Positions 46,330 through 58,630 of a stretch of DNA of 64,000 nt are shown here, piece after piece. A model generated the notes under the pieces. That model had not been told where the DNA came from and ran no database searches. It saw nothing but the letters and a program-made list of their open reading frames with translations. This DNA comes from Ligula intestinalis (Eukaryota; Platyhelminthes; Cestoda; Diphyllobothriidea; Diphyllobothriidae). The stretch spans positions 96,685,883-96,749,882 of the forward strand of contig JAYGXS010000002.1 of assembly GCA_036362985.1 (NCBI GenBank), given 5' to 3'. The first letter of the stretch is position 1. Every line of letters begins with the position of its first letter. The translations under genes were made by a program, and so were the position numbers.

Positions 46330-48090
46330 ATTCATTTTTATTGATGACCTTACGTGTATGTAACCATTTTCTAAGGGCATGGCCACCAGTTGTGTTGATC
46401 AAGTTGACACAGATTTAAATACCCTCTCAAGTTAAAACGCCACATAGCAGATGGTGTTTTTCTATCCAAATGTAATAGTTATAATATTAATAATAATAAC
46501 AATGATAATAATTTGGATATAACAGGCCCAATGGGGCTCATAAATAAACCAAGCATTCGATAACAGTAAGAACTAGAAATAATTGGATTAATTAACAGTA
46601 TCCGTAGACTCTAGCTATAAGACGAGTATAACTGTTTAGAAGCTAATTTGTTAGATTCGAAAAAAATGAATATAGCAGTGTCATGAGGAAGGTAAAATTC
46701 AACAGCACACACATATGAGCCACATAGTTAACTTTATTCTGACTATGTATTCTAATAACCACTGCCTCTTTTTGAAGGGTAAGTGGGGACTTGGAAGCAA
46801 AGTCAGTCGAACCTGAGCGTAAGGGCAGAGCAATAGGTGTTAACGAAACATTATTGGCAAAGACGAGTTCCAGGCACTACACTGGGGTTTCCAAACTGGT
46901 GTGGCATAATATAACATTATAGAACATTGAACATGTGTTTTGGAACCACAAGGCTTTCTGGCCCCATTATAGTCCAAAATAGCCCAATGTTAAAACGATC
47001 TACGACACATGATTAAGGTCCAACTTACAGAAGTAAGCTTGCATTATTTGCTCATACACACCGTATTTCTGCCAGGGTCGCACATAAATGCGGGTTTATA
47101 TCGCATCTGTTTTTTCCTTCAGTGTATAAAGTTAAAAGCATACCGCGTGTTTTTTTCTCCCCAAACTAGAATACTGCCGTCCACTGATTGAAAAATAGCA
47201 GCAAGTTTTCACTTGTAAACATTTTCTCTTTCTGCGCCTTATTATAGTTTTACAGATTAATGCAATTAAGTTGACGTAACATTACTTTCTGTAAGGAGAC
47301 TAGAAGCTGGTATATTCTTTTTGTTCCATGTTATCAATAGTCCTTATTTCCCACAAATTAATTTGATAACTCCAGAAAACTAATATTACGCCCTTCGTTA
47401 CCCTTTCATGATATTTAATCTAACCCCATGCCAAATTTTATAACAGTACTCGTTTTTTGTCACGTAAAAAAATATGCTTGGATTTGAAAAAAAATATTCC
47501 ACTCACAATTATGTTGTCCACTTCATTATCCATTTTCAAAGGCAAATTACGAATAAATTTAAATTTGGAGAAATTAAAGCTGACACTGTCTGTTTTCCAT
47601 TTAAACAGCGAATAAGTAGATTTAAAAAAAGGTTCATACTGGCAATGGAAGCTGTTTCAGGATACAGTACTCTTCAAGGTCATTATTGATGGCTATTGCT
47701 TGGACTCTGGTGTGCGTTTGGTCGCATCTGGGTTTGGTTGCCTTGACTTTCACCACCCTCTCCTGTTGTCCCAGATTTACTTATCTTTATTTCACCGCTT
47801 GATTAATTTTCCCATGAAAAAAGCGTCCAAAACCCTCAACAATGGGCTCCCAACTAACTTCACCCTGCTAACTACTAATACTGTTATTCCCAATACATTT
47901 TTCGAATATCGGTGGTTCGCTGAAATCATCCACCGATGTAGGAGTGTTTTTACTGTACAGATAATTATGTAATGAGAGTTCGTTGTTAATCTGTAATGTT
48001 TTAATATTTTTTTTTATATTTTCATTAAAGCACTACATGTGTGATAGGAAAGCCCCTTGGGCCTAAAATATAAAATTTATTTATTTATTA
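46330..48090 (+). mobile_element. LINE F, copy F4, 5'-truncated, old
   Basis: Plus-strand remnant that starts inside the RT at TTTTTATTGATGACCTTACG, matching the YADD region of F3 at 28,510. It then follows the F3 RT tail (46,930-47,690) and 3' UTR (GCCCCTTGGGCC near 48,055) and ends in an ATTT-rich tail. A 450-base insertion interrupts it (46,475-46,925). Confidence 0.7.
46475..46925 (-). mobile_element. Nested LINE-like 3' fragment inside F4
   Basis: Breaks the F alignment between TGTTTTTCTATCCAAATGTA and TGTTTTGGAACCACAAGGCT. On the minus strand it reads LELVFANNVSLTPIALPLRS and continues with GSTDFASKSPLTLQKEAVVI, then an untranslated part. Its 3' end has GCCCCATTGGGCC followed by an AAT-type tail (46,485-46,520). 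The GGCCCaaTGGGgC signature resembles the F 3' end, so it is probably a relative of F. Confidence 0.55.
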
Positions 48091-48099
48091 AAAATCATT

Positions 48100-49010
48100 G
48101 TGCGCACACTTAATCCCAAATGCAGGAGTGTAGCAGCAAACGTGAATGAATGATCAGAAAAACTCATCCAAGCACGAGCTGTCATGCTTGTTATCGACAG
48201 CAATGGCCTTTCAGTAGGTCAACCAGGTAAAATTAGCCGATAATGCGTTGAACTAGGTAACTGTGGTAGAAAATATGTCGTATTTTAGAATTAGTTGCGC
48301 TATTGGTGAGCCAAAAACTAGGGTCCTAGACCAAAGCCAATTGTTGTCTTTCGTTATATTGTTATATTTCATGTGTAAAATGTGCTGCCAACTGACACGC
48401 GAATCTAAACTTGAAGCTTAATATTGTCGCAAGTATTATATGGTCATTGTAAAAGCATTTAAATGAATTAAATCGAAGCTTTACTTCTCGTGTTCTTCTT
48501 CTGTTTCCCTGCACTCAATGATACTTTATGTGTCGATATTATACATGCTGCGGTTGATGGGGACGGTGCTTTCGTGCAAGTGCACGCCAGTTGCAGTGCA
48601 GGAAGGATCAGATAGAAGAAACTTGTAAACGTGCCTCCAATGGGTGGGAACTGATCAGTCAAAACACATCACTGCATAACTAAGATACACGTGAACTCAA
48701 GTACACCAAGCAAACTTATCCTGTCAATTGTTGTGAGACACTTTGACTTGGGATATGGTGAATTGGCAGTTAGTCAGTGAGGCAACTGCAATGTCGTCGT
48801 GGCACTACGACAATAAAATCGACCGACATTATAATTTGTCAATCTTGACTCGTTTGCGTTTAAGTAAAGTTCAAATAACTAAAACCAGATATGTTCAACA
48901 AAAGCAGCCAGATATCTGCTTTCGCCTACGATGATGCATGCGCCATTCGACTGTTTTTTTCATGCTGTGTAACCATTAATTTTGTTGGTAATTAAAGGCA
49001 TGTTTTATTT
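48100..49010 (-). repeat. LINE B-associated segment (B5), shared with 38,600-39,485
   Basis: A decayed second copy of the 5' segment seen in B3. The best minus-strand frame (48,662-48,468) starts MTDQFPPIGGTFTSFFYLIL and continues PALQLACTCTKAP. B3 gives TNQFPSNECTFARFFYFIL and PTLNLACT, so the shared piece may be coding. It begins just beyond the tail of F4. Confidence 0.55.
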
Positions 49011-52000
49011 ACAAAACAATAAGTCAACACTGCTAGAACCGGGTTAAACGCTTTACCATCCCGAGTAGATTAACTACTACCCCCTACACTCATCTTGCAT
49101 ATTTCCCATAAGTTAATATTAACCTTTCAGGACACTGCTTAACAAAAGTGCCTGTCCATAGATAGTGAGCGTGGATAAAAACATTATCTGGAGTATATAA
49201 CTAAGTAAATGTACGTTTCTCTTCATGCTCCTGTATTGTATATAATTAGCTACATCGGCACGTGCAGTTCAACTGAGGCAGCTGAAAAACAGGGACAAAT
49301 TTATGAAGGTCATTTAATATACCGGAGATCCTGAGGTCAAACTTACCCTTCTGGCAAGAGTCGCCGCACTAACATGTAATTTCCATGGGAAAACTTATTC
49401 CCAGCAGACGGTGGAATCGAATATAACGTGAAATTTACATCATTACCTTATACTGAATCTTATAAATACATAGACGTAGGTTTACAAGCACGATTACCAA
49501 TTTGGCACGACACATTACGACGATAAAATCTTCACATAAACAAGCACCGGCAGTCGACGGGAACCGGCTCAATATATATCAGTTTGTCGACATTCCTACC
49601 AAACCTGATGCAACTTCAACTGCAATAGTTTAAGCTTTTGTAGATAATAATCATAGCATATTACTCGTGTAAGATGCTGCACTACTTCCACACATTTATA
49701 GGTGGAATCAATAAAACGATGGTTTCTTAGGTTATTATTCATATTTGAAACGCGGAGGATAACATATATTAGGCAAGCATATTTTTTATCATATAATATA
49801 CACACATTTGTGTCTTATTGACAACAAAAATTGTGCACCATCCAAGAAAATAATTGTAGTCTACTTGCCTCAGTCACCATCATACTGAACACTTAAGTAA
49901 AATAAAGCAAACATGTGCTTTTGTCATTCAGCATGATTGTGGAATCACAAAAAAAGCAGAAGAACATATGAATAACGCGTGTGTCGCCGGGTGCTAAATG
50001 TACTATTCAATAACCTGCTAAATTAGTGCTGCGTGCGAGGAATGTGCTTGTGATTTCAAACGCCCCCTCCATCTCTAACTTTTTTCCTTAGGACGGCTTT
50101 TAACAAACGCAAATGTTCGCTTGCCTGCACGTTAGCAAAAAGGGTCTTTATTTTCTTGTGTTTTTTTGACGGCTAACTTGAAGATACCCAGTTACCAGAT
50201 ACCAGCACCTATTAAGCGCAACATTGATTTGCTACAGCCAAAGGCCTTGCAAGTTGTCTGTCCATTGGATACACTTTACTGTAAAAATTAAATATTATCA
50301 TGATATAAGAATAAAATCTTAATCCCGACGTCTTTTTGTCGCTGGTTGACCTACTGATTATTTCCTGAAGGTAACATTTGCCATACATAAACATATCGCA
50401 CTGACACACAAATATATCTGCAGAACAAGCCATTGTTAACAAGCTCGTTATAAAAGTAAATGATGCTCTTTATTATCACTTTACTGAAACTGGAAAACAC
50501 AGTCTTTCTATAAATTTCAGCGAATATATATGACCCTTCGTAATGGTAATTATTTAAGTAATCAAAAAAATTTGTCGTCAGAATGAGATACATCTCTGCT
50601 TTCCCGATTCTAGCTGGACAAATAGAGGTCAAGGCGCCAACGACCCGATCCTCGGGCAAGCCACTTTCTTGGCTACTGCTGACAAGGATCGTGGAGAGTC
50701 TAAGTGAATTGTAATAGACTTAATTTTTATAATCATTTTGATTCCAGTTTTTATTGTTTTTTACTAAAATAGTCCGGAAGATTATGCGAGCGCAGGTAGC
50801 CGTACACAAGACATTTTTTTGTTGAATTTATACTAAGACGTTTTATATATTTGCAGTCTTTTTTTTCGCTACAACGTGGAATCAATCAAGCAATGGCAAC
50901 ACATTGTTAAGTTATATTTATACCCAAAACGGACAATTGTACTTTGCCTTCTTCAAATTTACCTTCGGGCTTTTATGGTATACGTCATTATTTTCGGAAA
51001 ACAAGGTTTACTGAAATGTGTTTCATTTTAGATATAAAAGTCATTTATTTCATTTATAACAAAATATGTGTCCATATTCTTTAGTAAACTTCATAAAATG
51101 CTTAACACTTTTCCTTCTAAATTGGCTTTTATATTAAGAAAAGTACGCAGACCTGGGACGCAAAATTATATGTACACGTCTCTTCGAAATGGGAATATTA
51201 AAATTGATTTCAAGAAATCAAGCGAATTTCATTTATTCGTAGTGTTAAACAATTGTATGTTTCCGACGGTATCTAACAATTCAATCAACATGTATGAGGC
51301 AGTGACCAGCATGTCTACGCGAGCGCTTTAGCAATATGTAACTGCTGTGTCTTTCAATGGGACAAACCGAGCGAAATCGTGTTTGGGTTTGTCCACATTA
51401 ACTCAAGCTATGAATAAGCGAAAGAAAAAAAAGCAGCCTTTGTGAAAACGTGTAAACATCCGTTCTTGAAATTAAAGGCTGTGCGCTAACAGCCATAAAT
51501 TACACTTCACGTAATTAAGAAATGCATTATGTAATGAATTTACAAAAAAACACCTTCCAACGTTATTTCCATGTGGTTCTGCATATACTCCGCGGTTTAA
51601 GTTAACGAGGCCACCTGTACATTTCAAAGGAAAGATTACGTAGTTCGCTTGATTTAAAATATTAGGATTTTCCTAAAAACTAAAAAAACTTGTATTTCTT
51701 TCAAAAAATTATTCCTTCGCATGCCACAATATATCATATTATGAAGAACGACTATAACTAAATTGCCGTAAGACATAAGGGCATGACATATTTTGGGCTG
51801 AGTTCGGGGAAGTGGGCGCTTTGAAAATCTTCGAATTTGCTGAGATACATTTCCTACTTTAATGTGTCAAATTGGCAGCTATTGTAAACCATGGATTTAA
51901 GAAATATGTATATGGGGAAAGAGGAAAAAAATTCTGAATACTTTGTTATAAATACAATTCAGTGGATTCAACAAACAAATGTCAAGACGAAATGTAACGA

Positions 52001-53870
52001 AGCACACAAGCCTTCAACTGGACAGGTTATTGGAGTAAATTTAATAATAAAAAGGACTTTGGTTTGGAAAACTGCCCTCTTAGTAAAGGTGAGTGGGGTA
52101 AATAGATCGAATTTTGGCTATATCGTCAGTAATTTTATATTAAAGAAATGCCGTATGCTCGAAGAACAGACAGGACAACTCTTTGTTTTATATATAAACC
52201 GTGTTCTGAATGAATTCTCAAAAATTTTATGCCAATTTGATCAGATGTTTAAAATACTTATACTTTTTCGCAGAACATTCACTAGCCAACCAGATCCTGG
52301 TACACAATATTTGTTTAGAAACTAGCTGGTCAAATGCATGTACAAAGCTATTGCATGCTTCCTCACAGGCAGCATGGATAATGCCTTACTGAATGGAATA
52401 CATGGAGGAATGGACTTTTTTAACGATAGATTCCATTCAAGTGCTATTTTGAAATGGATAAGACATAATTATAATACCTGTTTCAAAAAATTGGCATATA
52501 TGTTGTCTGTGTTTGGCATATCCACGTTCACTATGGATCGTACAATAAATATCCATAAGCAGGAAAAAATCCGCTATAAAGAGAAAGCTATCTTATTATC
52601 CACAACATATTTTGACAAAACACGGCTTCCTGTTCTATAACGGAAGCGGTTGCTTTAATTTTTTTCAAAATTAACTTTTATAATTCATTGATGTATTTAA
52701 TAGCAATGTTTACGTCTCAACAAAAAGGGAATTTTTGAGAAAATTTTATTGTTTTACAAACATTTACAACTTTGCTAAGTTGTTTTAAGTAATTAAAATG
52801 TCAATAAATGCTCATTATTATTAGCTAATTTTGTAAATGCGTCTACTTTATTATGGCAGAAATAATTTAAAATTCTCAAATTTCGAAAATGTGCTTGCGA
52901 CGCTCGCAAAAGTGTATGGGCGGCTGTATATCATTGAAAGTTAAACCACTCACAGGACGTTGTAAGTGCATTTTAATTGCACACGTGTGTGCATCACAAG
53001 AAAGGTGGTGTTATGCTTTTGGTGGAGCCCTCGGGCCTTTTCGCTGCAATCAAACTTATATTACATTGCTTTCGTTTTATATACATAAATCAATGGCAAA
53101 CTCAATGCAGCTTTAACATGTGTACATAGTTGGTCACACTCTGCAGCCATTGGTTTTTTCAATTGCTCTTACTGTTTAACAAGCGAATGGTTTCTGCATG
53201 TTTGGAGTAGAGGAGTAGAATACAGGAGACACAGCTATAACACAGCTGTATTATTAAATTCTATTATGCAAAACTCAAAAGCACAAACAAACCTTTCCAA
53301 TGTTTTGCATTCCAGCAACGGGATGTCCGCGGCCTTTCTTTACTACTTCTGTCTTTAGGAAGCATTTAATACCACTGCATATGCATTCGAAGCCCCAATA
53401 AATAAGCTGTCTATACAATGGTCAAAATCGTTTAAGCTTCTTACGTCTGCTTTTACGTGGGTAATTTTGAAAAAAATATGCAATTGTCTTGAGCGTGAGT
53501 TCGTAAACGGTGCTCCTGTGGAAAACAAAAACATAACTGATTTCCATGACGTACATTCTGTTCCAACTGATTGCCATTGGTTCAATATTATGCTGGCAGC
53601 TTTTCCTATATATAATACTTCTTAAGTGTGCATTTGCATAATAGGACTTCTGGTAGCCTGCAGCGAAATGTTGTTCTCAATCTATGTTCTCGGTGGATGT
53701 TATATTTGGATCACCATATTAGGTATCATGTTAAAATAAATTCAACTAGATTAAGTTTGCTGAGGTATTTATAATATGCAGATGTTCACGTGCAAATTTC
53801 CCTGATGCTTAATGTTGTCCTATGGGGCATTTAAGTAAAAATCAATGTGCTATGTTTATAAATGAATAAA
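49011..53870. other. AT-rich intergenic region, mostly without recognised features
   Basis: Nearly 5 kb with no repeat family shared with the rest of the window and only short ORFs, apart from the open frame at 51,891-52,640. It precedes the serine peptidase gene and must contain its promoter and possibly its signal-peptide exon. I could not identify either from sequence alone. Confidence 0.4.
51891..52640 (+). other. Unassigned long open frame with one internal TAG
   Basis: One reading frame open for 250 codons except for a TAG at 52,323-52,325: 144 codons (MDLRNMYMGKEEKNSEYF...) then 104 more to the TAA near 52,640. In DNA this AT-rich, stops are expected about every 15 codons, so the length is notable. 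The composition is Lys/Asn/Ile-rich with Cys and Trp residues. I recognise no family or motif. It could be a decayed gene, part of an unknown mobile element, or chance. Confidence 0.3.
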
Positions 53871-53904
53871 GTGATATATTTTTAAATGCTGTTCTATTGG
53901 AAAA

Positions 53905-54030
53905 ATGTATGTGGCAGTTCAAGATGGAGTTCAAACCAAACGATGTGGACAACGGTGGAACAAGCAGACGCCACCAGACGGCTACCAAACGGTTAAGACT
54001 GAATCCCCACCAAACAGTTGGCCCTTTCAC
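53905..54030 (+). CDS. S1 peptidase exon a: propeptide and activation region
   Basis: Reads RCGQRWNKQTPPDGY then QTVKTESPPNSWPFH, followed by a perfect donor GTAAGT at 54,031. The first Cys is in the place of chymotrypsinogen Cys1, and SWPFH aligns with the SWPWQ that precedes strand 1. Phase 0 at the 3' end joins His to VGIYSAAFG of the next exon. The 5' border is either the ATG at 53,905 or an acceptor at 53,917. Confidence 0.7.
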
Positions 54031-57000
54031 GTAAGTAAACGGAAGCAGTAGATAGTTCTTAACAAGTTTCCATTTACATCAATTATTGCTGGAAAAGAAA
54101 AATTTAAAGAGACTTGACATTTTTAAATGAGGAATGCTCCAAGCATTTAACTTCAATGTCACCTTATGGCTTATATTTTAATAAATTGCTGTCATTGAAT
54201 TTTCAATTAAATGGGTCAGGCAACTGTTGGTTTTTACTTCCAGTTCAATATTCCTTAACGTGCAAATGTAGTTTCCGAACAATCTTAATGCTTATTATTT
54301 TAATATCATTTTATTTTAATATGGCACGATTTAAAAATTTCAGATATTTAGCTTGGCGTCAACATTTTTAAGCGTGAAAGGTGAACTTAAAGTAACCCCA
54401 ATATGTTAATTGTGAACAGTAAATATCAGTATGTTAATGCAATGCAAAGGTTTACGAATACAGAACGCACCCATTGTTGGCGGAATAGCCAAAATTGATC
54501 ATTTAGAATGCGAGAAAACATGGGTCATTTATAATTTATTGATAAAAGCTTTCTGCAATGTACAATAGAAGCTTCAACGTTCATTGCAATACAAGAAAAA
54601 ATATTCGACCCTCAAAAATAGTGACTTTCAGTTGATAAAAAAATCAAGAGAACGTTTTAAAAATATCAGCTTGCTTTTCCTTTCTTTGATTTTAAATGAT
54701 GATAATTTCAAATAATTTATATAAAATATGAAGTTATCAAAGAATTGATACACACTATTCGATAAAGCTGACAAAAAGTCAAAACTTTCAAAGCATAGGT
54801 ACGACATAATCAAATTGCGACAATAAATGACAGCATATCAATAAAACTTAATTTAAGGAAATTGCAATACCTGCTTAGCAATAGTAGTCAATAAAAGAAG
54901 CTTATATTAGCGCAATGAAAAGAGCTCCGGCTTTTGATGAAAAAGTAAGAATAAAAGTTCAGCTTAACTATTAAATATACTTTGTTTGCATAGTCATAGT
55001 TCTCACTTGTCGCACTGCCTATTTAGGAATAGTTGTCGACAGTTGATAATTATTTGTTTCCGCCATCCTCAGACGTTCTAGCATTCTCCAACTGAACATA
55101 AAGAACATGTGGGTGAAACGAGTGAGCACTCACAAAAAAATGACAAATTAATATTGATAATATTACTAAGGAGAATATTATTCACGTATACAGATATGAT
55201 TATGTGCGTTAATTGGGAATAAAAGATTGTGTATCAAAACAATTATCTTATTTTATAGTGATATTTTAAGTGGAATTAAGATAAATGTCCGTTTATTTCC
55301 CACTCAGAGGCATTATAAATATTGACCAAATAAACATATAGTTTCCTTTCATTCGGCATATGAGAGCATTTGCAGTTATGCACTCGATAAAATGAAGACG
55401 GCCTCAAAACTCAAATATTTCATCAACATTTTAATAAGTTACATTTTACCTGTTATTATCCTTTGTAATAATACATGATACGGTATTAAACGAAGCAGCA
55501 TTTTGAAGTTTCTTAAAAATATTTTCATTTAACAAATATATGCAGTTAAGTGCATTCCTATGTTGTTGAAAATGAAGCACTTGCAAATTGTCCACAGCTT
55601 TAAGTTTTTCCATTCTTAAACAAAATTAACACAGTATACTCTGCGGTGTTTGCCTGACGTCTTAATAATCGAGCTACATATCATCGATTAATGACCGTAC
55701 ATGCACTCGATTTTCAACTTCTCCAATTTCGTCATTGACACACCATGATACAGGTTATCCACCGCGTCATTTAATCTTTTATAGGTTGGTATTTATAGTG
55801 CTGCCTTTGGTCCATATCCCTTCTGTGGAGGAACACTTATTGAGTCCAATTGGGTATTGACAGCCGCTCATTGCATCATCATCGCCCTTAAATGCAAGAA
55901 TGCACCTCAAAATCAATTATTCTCGTACCATGATATCACACAGCATCATATGGCCGTTGTTGTGGGATGCCACAAAACCACGCCGCTGGAGCGTCCGGCC
56001 TATAACGTGAAGGTGAAAGCCATAATCTTGCATCCGTCTTTCCACTTAACTGCATCAAAAGCTGGATTTGACATCGCACTCCTTCAACTTAATCGCGACG
56101 TCAAGCGATGTAAGTGTCAGCACGTGTTTACGCGCTACCTACTTTTAAATATATAATCGTTTTTCATATGCTGCTGCGTATAAAATGTTTTATTCGTAGC
56201 AAAGACCTGTATATGCACTCAATTCTTATCCAAAAATGTCCATGTAATTTGCAAAACAAGTTTCCCTGCTCGAAGCGACTGCTAAAAATAATGTCGTAAT
56301 CAAATTTCGGACGCCCTTAGGTCAAGAAAAGATTTAAGTCACATCAGATCATACAGTTCACTGATTTATGCTAGTTATACTTTCATGGAAAAGTGCATTC
56401 ATGTTTAAGAGTTGAATAATAGGGATATTTTATGATAACATTCTGCACTTAATAATAGTTGATTGTCATAAATTTATCAAGATTGTCATATGTTTGCTGC
56501 AATTTAACTGCCTTTTTTATCTTTCATACCTTCGAAGCACGGTGGACTGAATATGCTTGTCTCCCTGAACTTGGGTTTTCTCTTTCACATGGAAACTTCT
56601 GCAACTTTGCTGGCTGGGGATATATGCCCAATTCACCAAATCCACCAATACCTCGTTTCTCTGAGACACTGATGGAGGCACGCGTTCCAATCGCATCCAA
56701 CGCGGAGTGCTATCAAAGCACTGGATTTTCAGACCCAGCAGAGGCATTTTGCACAAATAACTCATATGGGGTAAGCAAATAACCAAAAGTCGCCTTTCAT
56801 GAAACGGTTGTGTGAAAAAGCTTTTTATTCCTGTTTTACTCTTTGTTTTCCAGGCGTCGTGTTTCGGTGACAGCGGAGCGGGTTTTCACTGTCTAAGTCA
56901 AGACGGATCGAAGTGGTTTGTCTATGGCGTTTTATCAATCGGCAGCAAAGACTGCCTGAAGGGATTCGACATATTTGCTTCCACTGCGACGAAAGTCACC

Positions 57001-57033
57001 TGGATTGAAGAAGTTATCCGTTTAAATCCATAA
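53905..57033 (+). CDS. Trypsin-fold (S1A) serine peptidase, four recognised coding exons
   Basis: Secreted-type S1 peptidase, join(53905..54030, 55785..56109, 56538..56770, 56854..57033), all introns GT-AG, phases 0, 1, 0; 287 codons plus stop as modelled. Triad: His in LTAAHC, Asp in FDIALLQL, Ser in CFGDSGAG. All five chymotrypsin-type cysteine pairs are present: Cys1-122 (RCGQ/ACLP), 42-58 (FCGG/AAHC), 136-201 (FCNFAGWG/FHC), 168-182 (AECYQ/AFCTN), 191-220 (SCFG/KDC). Oddities: the activation site reads YQTVKTESPP where a family member would have R-IVGG. Residue 189 is Ala, so the pocket is not trypsin-like; GDSGGP is GDSGAG, and SWG is SIG. The start is uncertain: ATG 53,905 is in frame, but an acceptor at 53,916-53,917 and an upstream signal-peptide exon are likely. 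Probably functional; substrate unknown. Confidence 0.85.
55785..56109 (+). CDS. S1 peptidase exon b: catalytic His and Asp
   Basis: Acceptor TTTTATAG at 55,784; reads VGIYSAAFGPYPFCGGTLIE, LTAAHC, an insertion-bearing 60-loop with extra Cys (LKCKN, VVGCHK), then HPSF and FDIALLQLNRDVKR. Ends with donor GTAAGT at 56,110 in phase 1. The intron before it is 1754 bases. Confidence 0.9.
56538..56770 (+). CDS. S1 peptidase exon c
   Basis: Acceptor TTCGAAG at 56,537 after a pyrimidine tract. Reads RWTEYACLPELGFSLSHGNF, CNFAGWGYMPN, FSETLMEARVPIASNAECYQ and AFCTNNSYG. Donor GGGTAAGC at 56,771, phase 0. The preceding intron is 428 bases. Confidence 0.9.
56854..57033 (+). CDS. S1 peptidase exon d: catalytic Ser and C-terminus
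   Basis: Acceptor TTTTCCAG at 56,853 after an 83-base intron. Reads ASCFGDSGAGFHCLSQDG, WFVYGVLSIGSKDCLKGFDI and ATKVTWIEEVIRLNP, then TAA at 57,031-57,033. Trp-Ile-Glu near the end is the usual C-terminal helix. Confidence 0.92.
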   Translation, partial: ASCFGDSGAGFHCLSQDGSKWFVYGVLSIGSKDCLKGFDIFASTATKVTWIEEVIRLNP

Positions 57034-57085
57034 AACAGTTTCAGGCGACTCCTGGTCACCGAAATGCGCTGTAACTGTGGTATAT

Positions 57086-57091
57086 AATAAA
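57086..57091 (+). terminator. Candidate polyadenylation signal AATAAA (proximal)
   Basis: AATAAA 53 bases after the peptidase stop codon. Confidence 0.45.
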
Positions 57092-57151
57092 CACACACAT
57101 CCGACAGCAGAACAAAATATATTGTCCCGCAGGAAGTGGTGAAATTAAGTA

Positions 57152-57157
57152 AATAAA
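57152..57157 (+). terminator. Candidate polyadenylation signal AATAAA (distal)
   Basis: AATAAA 119 bases after the stop codon, followed by a T-rich stretch; the more likely of the two by spacing. Confidence 0.5.
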
Positions 57158-57179
57158 GATTTTCCTGCATTCCTTACAT

Positions 57180-58185
57180 AATTGTTGATATAATATTACA
57201 CCTTTTTAAACGGGTGTTAAAATTTTGCAACATGCTCATACATTTTTCAATATGTCTCTCAATGTTAAAGTGCCCACGCGATATAAAACATGGTTCATTC
57301 AGAATGCAAAATATTCGTAGCCCTGTTAAACACATTATTAATCATTATGCATTTTGACTTAGATTGACGGAATAGGACCTGCTAGGAAATTATGAATTTA
57401 AGCGATTACCTCAAGAAACAATTAAAATAACGTGACTATTAAGTTATTTTAAATTTAACGGTACACGTTTCACTAAACTTTTTAAAGGGGTGTTCATTAT
57501 GCTACTTTAATTGAAATTGGTTAATATTTATCTTTTGCCTTGCTTTGTTTTCAATTAATTCATATGTTGAAAGGAACTATGTCAGCTTCGGATAAACGAG
57601 GGCGTTAGACTTTGCGTATGCATCGTTGGAAATGAAAACAGCATAGCAAATACAATTTACTATAAATGGGGAGTTGTTGTCCATTTAGATGACAGGAAAA
57701 CACACGCGTTATGATGCCATGTTCCTTTGTGGCGTACGCGCACACATGCGCAATGACCAGTGCTCAAGTGTGTTAAAAAAATAAGACTAAACAACTGTTT
57801 TTCGGACTAAATTGATAATGGCCACACAAACTACTTTACAAGACGCTTAATATATTTTAGAAACGTCAATCTTCTCTTCACAAATGAACAAGTTACGTAT
57901 GCTTTGCTTAACAACAACAGAATTTGGCATTCTTAAAATATGTGAAAGAAGAAAAGGGCAGAGCAAAATTACTGCCTTAATAGTACATGAAAGATAAGTA
58001 CTCTGTTAGTGTAAGAATGGACACTAGGCTGCAAATTCTAGTAAGAAATTCTGTAAATAAAATATTTTCAACAACAACAATGCTGCCTACTGCCAGAATT
58101 TTAGGAAAATATGTTGCTCTGGGCGGTTTTCACTTTCTTCTTTCGAAATTCTGTCATGGTGTCATTTGTCCACTACCAACTGTAG
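57180..58185. other. No recognised feature
   Basis: AT-rich sequence between the peptidase gene and LINE A3. No ORF over about 75 codons and no repeat matched. Confidence 0.4.
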
Positions 58186-58549
58186 AGCGCGCTTCAAATT
58201 GAGGCTTAAATTTCTCGTCCTCCGTTGCATGCATTATTTTCGGGATTTTGGTTCACCTAGCCCTCTGTCGGACTTTCGTTGTTTACTTTTGGATTCGTTT
58301 TCGCAATAACCCCAGCGTCAGAACACATGACAGGACAGTAGTCAAAACGAGCAACATCTCAGTCACCACCTTCTGTCAACAATTTTCCCAGAATTCAGCC
58401 CTATGCAAACGGCCGAGTCGTTTCATTAACCTTTTTCGTACAGTTGTACGCTTTATGCATATTGCATAGAGCTTTAATATCGTTTATCGTCAGTCTGATA
58501 TATTATGGGAGACAAAAATAAACGTGTAGATTAGCTTATAAATGTTGCG

Positions 58550-58630
58550 GCGCGAGAAGGACTCAAACGCAAAACATGTAGTGCGCTGGTTTCAGTGGTT
58601 ACCACCACATCATAGGGGTCGACGATATAA
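58550..58630 (-). other. tRNA-like module 2 in the LINE A3 5' region (antisense to the LINE)
   Basis: On the minus strand contains CGTTTGAGTCC (58,559-58,569) as a degraded B box and GTGGTGGTAACCACTGAAACC as the A-box side (20-base core of the match). It corresponds to 10,955-11,030 of A1. Confidence 0.45.

Noticed and set aside
55392..55479. Signal-peptide-like frame MKTASKLKYFINILISYILP as first exon of the peptidase
   Set aside because: It lies inside the intron between the 54,030 donor and the 55,784 acceptor. The exon at 53,905-54,030 supplies the propeptide and joins in phase, so this frame would be downstream of it. It could only be an alternative first exon, with no support.
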